51,948 nucleotides of DNA from Bacteroidales bacterium UBA6267. GTDB taxonomy: Bacteria; Bacteroidota; Bacteroidia; Bacteroidales; UBA1556. The notes under the pieces are model-generated. The model saw only the letters and a list, made by a program, of their open reading frames with translations. It did no database searches and was not told where the DNA came from. Location: assembly GCA_002440745.1 (NCBI GenBank), contig DJVB01000033.1, positions 1 to 51,948 of the forward strand, written 5' to 3'. Numbering within the stretch: the stretch's first letter is position 1; each line of letters begins with the position of its first letter. The translations under genes and the position numbers were made by a program. Shown piece after piece: positions 49,853-51,948 of this stretch.

Positions 49853-51241
49853 TGCATCAGTTGCAGTATATCTGATTAGTTGTGTGGTTGTCCCGTGACC
49901 GTCCACTTCATTAATAACTTCCCAATCCATCATGTTTTGCGACCGTTCAACCAAAAAATAGTCGTTATTTATTTGGCTTGCAACATACCATCTAAGCACA
50001 ACCTCTTGATTATGCAATGTTCCCTCAAAACCAAGCCAGGTAACTGGTAAGCCTGTTTCGTCCGGATCTTCAATGTCAGGTGGCATTTCATTTAGAGTAT
50101 CATCAAAAAGCGGAATGGGGTCGAGAGTTATATAATATATCACATCATTGAAATCGTGATCGCAACTCGAATTATTTCTGTTGATGTCATCAAAACCAAG
50201 AATGTATTTTTCCTGTTGTGAGTCCCAAAACGTGACATTATGTGCTTTTAAGCTATCAGGAGTCTCCGGATTCAAATTATTATTTGAATAAAAAATATCA
50301 TTTCCTTGATTGTTTATTGTCGTGTTTGTGTGGGAATTACTGAAGGCATTTGCAATAATGGCAAAAGCTATGACTGTGCCTGCCGGTACGCTGTCGTAAT
50401 AGATTTTATCTCCTCGTGTCAAGGAGCCTCCACTGCCTGTTAACGATGTATTGGGGAAAATTATCGTAAGTGAATCAATATCAGACTCAATTAATGGAGG
50501 ATCATTTACTGGATATTGATACATAGCAAAGGTGTTTTTATATCCTGCATCTTCATGAATGAATGATGCCCAAACTCTTGTTCCAGTGTCAACTGTTACA
50601 TTTAAATAATCGTTATAATCTATATAATCTAAATTTGGAACGCCTTCCGGTAGAACCTCTTCAATCAGTTCTAAGGTTTCAGGTGGAACTGCATCTCCGG
50701 TGCTTTCAAGGTAATCCGGTAATCCGTTTGCATCCCATCCCCCAAGATAAATGTAATTATATGGAGAAACATTTACTTGATAGTCTTCAGCTTCACCATA
50801 AGTGAATGAGCCGGTTGCAATTGGTTCGTCATCCCAACTTAATACAATTCGCATTCTTGTTAGTCCGTTGTATGTAGTGTTAGGTACAAGGATATCCTCA
50901 GTAAATGGGCCGGAATTGTCTTCGAGTTCTGCTAAAATGTATCTTTCTGATGTTTCGAAAGTGTAGTTATGATTCCAATCTATCCAAGCATACACATAAT
51001 CATCGTAATCAGGATGAATTGTTACAGAAAGGGTAATTGTTTTTCCTTTGTTTACATAAGCAATCTGATTACTATAATACTCATATTCTGAAGCTGTTGC
51101 GTCAGTAGTGTTATTTACATTACTAAAACTTACGTTAGTAATGTACTCATAGTTATTGTTGGAAATTGTAAGAGAACCATACTGTCCCATTAGAGATGTA
51201 TGCAAAATCAAGGTGATGACGATAAAACAAATTGTTTTCAT
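49502..51241 (-). CDS. GEVED and DUF4114 protein with T9SS sorting domain
   Basis: This 579-residue secreted protein has a signal peptide (MKTICFIVITLILHTSLMGQ). A GEVED domain (about 50-160) follows, with YVYAWIDWNHNYTFE, TRMRIVLSW and the closing YGEAEDYQV. A DUF4114-like domain (about 225-375) has FIHEDAGYKNTFAMYQY, GDKIYYDSVPAGTVIAFAI and DHDFNDVIYYIT. A fibronectin-like linker (about 395-490) leads to a T9SS type A domain (about 500-579). Both inner domains are typical of Bacteroidota surface proteins, and no enzymatic residues were recognised. The last 351 bases, including the stop codon, are repeated almost exactly at 51598-51948. Confidence 0.92.
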   Translation of the reverse strand: MKTICFIVITLILHTSLMGQYGSLTISNNNYEYITNVSFSNVNNTTDATASEYEYYSNQIAYVNKGKTITLSVTIHPDYDDYVYAWIDWNHNYTFETSERYILAELEDNSGPFTEDILVPNTTYNGLTRMRIVLSWDDEPIATGSFTYGEAEDYQVNVSPYNYIYLGGWDANGLPDYLESTGDAVPPETLELIEEVLPEGVPNLDYIDYNDYLNVTVDTGTRVWASFIHEDAGYKNTFAMYQYPVNDPPLIESDIDSLTIIFPNTSLTGSGGSLTRGDKIYYDSVPAGTVIAFAIIANAFSNSHTNTTINNQGNDIFYSNNNLNPETPDSLKAHNVTFWDSQQEKYILGFDDINRNNSSCDHDFNDVIYYITLDPIPLFDDTLNEMPPDIEDPDETGLPVTWLGFEGTLHNQEVVLRWYVASQINNDYFLVERSQNMMDWEVINEVDGHGTTTQLIRYTATDAQPLIGETYYRIKQIDFDGKFDYSKTISINYTGNDDFIALFPNPVEDNILNIRLEGLTGMMNLEIYDNRGVLVKSENFESLGNLTYKIDTSPLSNGLYYLSMSNGLKKVTKKFLINR

Positions 51242-51597
51242 AGCTCAGTTATTTACCCAAAACCAAGGACAAATAAGCAGCCAAGGGAATAGTTTTATGA
51301 TTATATCGCTGAAATTAAACGCTTTATATAATTGATTTGCAGCGAAAAATGTTGCTCATTGTCCCAATTCTGGAAAATTTCTCCCAGGTGAGGGATAGTT
51401 AAATTGTTGTCCGGTTTTCAGTACGATGAAACAGATATCTTGTTACATTTTTTTTCGATTATATCATTAAATATCAAATTGATTTGAAATATACTTTATT
51501 GACAGAAAGGCATTCTGAAAATTGTGCTTGGGAGTAATGCTTTATGGCTAAACCCAAAACTTACATTACAAAAGATATAAAATCAGAAAATCAACTT

Positions 51598-51948
51598 CTA
51601 TCTGTTGATGAGGAATTTTTTGGTTACCTTTTTTAATCCATTGCTCATACTCAAATAATAAAGTCCATTTGAGAGGGGTGATGTGTCGATTTTGTAAGTA
51701 AGATTTCCGAGAGATTCAAAATTTTCACTTTTAACTAAGACGCCTCTATTGTCATATATTTTAAGGTTCATCATGCCTGTCAAACCTTCAAGACGGATAT
51801 TTAGAATATTATCTTCCACAGGATTCGGAAATAGTGCGATAAAATCATCATTGCCCGTATAATTGATGGAGATTGTTTTACTGTAATCGAATTTTCCATC
51901 AAAATCAATTTGTTTGATGCGGTAATAGGTTTCTCCAATAAGTGGCTG
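51598..51948 (-). CDS. truncated T9SS protein, paralogue of its neighbour
   Basis: This is the final 116 codons and stop of a minus-strand gene that continues beyond the window. The frame is open to the edge. The product differs from the end of the 579-residue protein by one residue (Glu to Lys in MMNLKIYDNRG) and includes FPNPVEDNIL, SNGLYYLSMSNG and KKFLINR. It is therefore a second T9SS-secreted protein; its N-terminal cargo domains cannot be seen. A spacer of 356 bp (51242-51597) separates the two genes and holds nothing recognisable. Confidence 0.9.
   Translation of the reverse strand, partial: QPLIGETYYRIKQIDFDGKFDYSKTISINYTGNDDFIALFPNPVEDNILNIRLEGLTGMMNLKIYDNRGVLVKSENFESLGNLTYKIDTSPLSNGLYYLSMSNGLKKVTKKFLINR

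Overview
The window looks like a chromosomal segment from an AT-rich Bacteroidota (Bacteroidetes), probably an anaerobe or microaerophile. The evidence is consistent. Many secreted proteins end in type IX secretion (T9SS, Por) C-terminal sorting domains. There are two TonB-dependent receptors with carboxypeptidase-regulatory-like N-termini. Shine-Dalgarno sequences are generally absent. The Bacteroidota promoter signature TTG-N19..21-TAnnTTTG recurs upstream of genes. Rubrerythrin, thiol peroxidase and a peroxidase/methionine-sulfoxide-reductase fusion suggest oxygen defence in an organism that normally avoids oxygen. No rRNA, CRISPR array, prophage or insertion-sequence transposase was seen.

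Layout. 1-2.3 kb: a possible leader peptide, rubrerythrin, and a two-gene unit encoding a DUF134 helix-turn-helix/zinc-ribbon/NifX-like fusion plus a small NifX-like protein. 2.3-6.0 kb: rpsT with tRNA-Glu, an unknown cytosolic protein, and a PIF1-like helicase with HRDC and HTH tails. 6.0-10.5 kb: two T9SS-secreted proteins flanked on both sides by the same AT-rich repeat family, with a long leader holding a (TA)11 tract. 10.5-15.6 kb: nucleotide-sugar genes (phosphohexomutase, RfbD-like reductase, UDP-glucuronate decarboxylase, UDP-glucose dehydrogenase). 15.7-17.5 kb: a VanY-like peptidase overlapping a lone C-terminal half of transketolase. 17.9-20.9 kb: a double-rhodanese lipoprotein, an OprP-type porin and a periplasmic double rhodanese. 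21.0-26.6 kb: an AhpD-like/free-methionine-sulfoxide-reductase fusion, a TonB receptor, a membrane LytTR regulator and a U32 protein. 26.7-32.6 kb: an outer-membrane protein, dnaG, a lipoprotein, tpx, a thioredoxin-like protein and a GIN-domain (DUF2807) protein. 32.7-33.2 kb: tRNA-Gly, tRNA-Leu and a tRNA-Leu relic carrying two copies of a 19-bp palindrome. 33.2-38.0 kb: arginine deiminase, a nucleoside-type MFS permease, sfsA and dnaA. 38.1-43.5 kb: a 5'-nucleotidase split into two genes, a thioesterase, acetyl-CoA synthetase and a WecA-like transferase. 43.5-49.4 kb: a TonB receptor, a T9SS protein and a divergent beta-propeller phytase lipoprotein, then a DUF2892 membrane peptide. 49.5-51.9 kb: a GEVED/DUF4114 T9SS protein, then the truncated 3' end of a paralogue whose last 351 bases are nearly identical.

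How the genes may work together. The most striking candidate system is the rhodanese-porin-rhodanese unit. Its first protein has a lipoprotein N-terminus matching the Bacteroidota surface-export signal (Cys, then K-D-D), so sulfurtransferase domains may sit on both sides of an outer-membrane channel. The phytase/TonB/T9SS group looks like a phosphate-acquisition locus. The UDP-glucose dehydrogenase and decarboxylase together would make UDP-xylose for surface glycans. All functions are inferred from sequence motifs read by eye; no database search was run.
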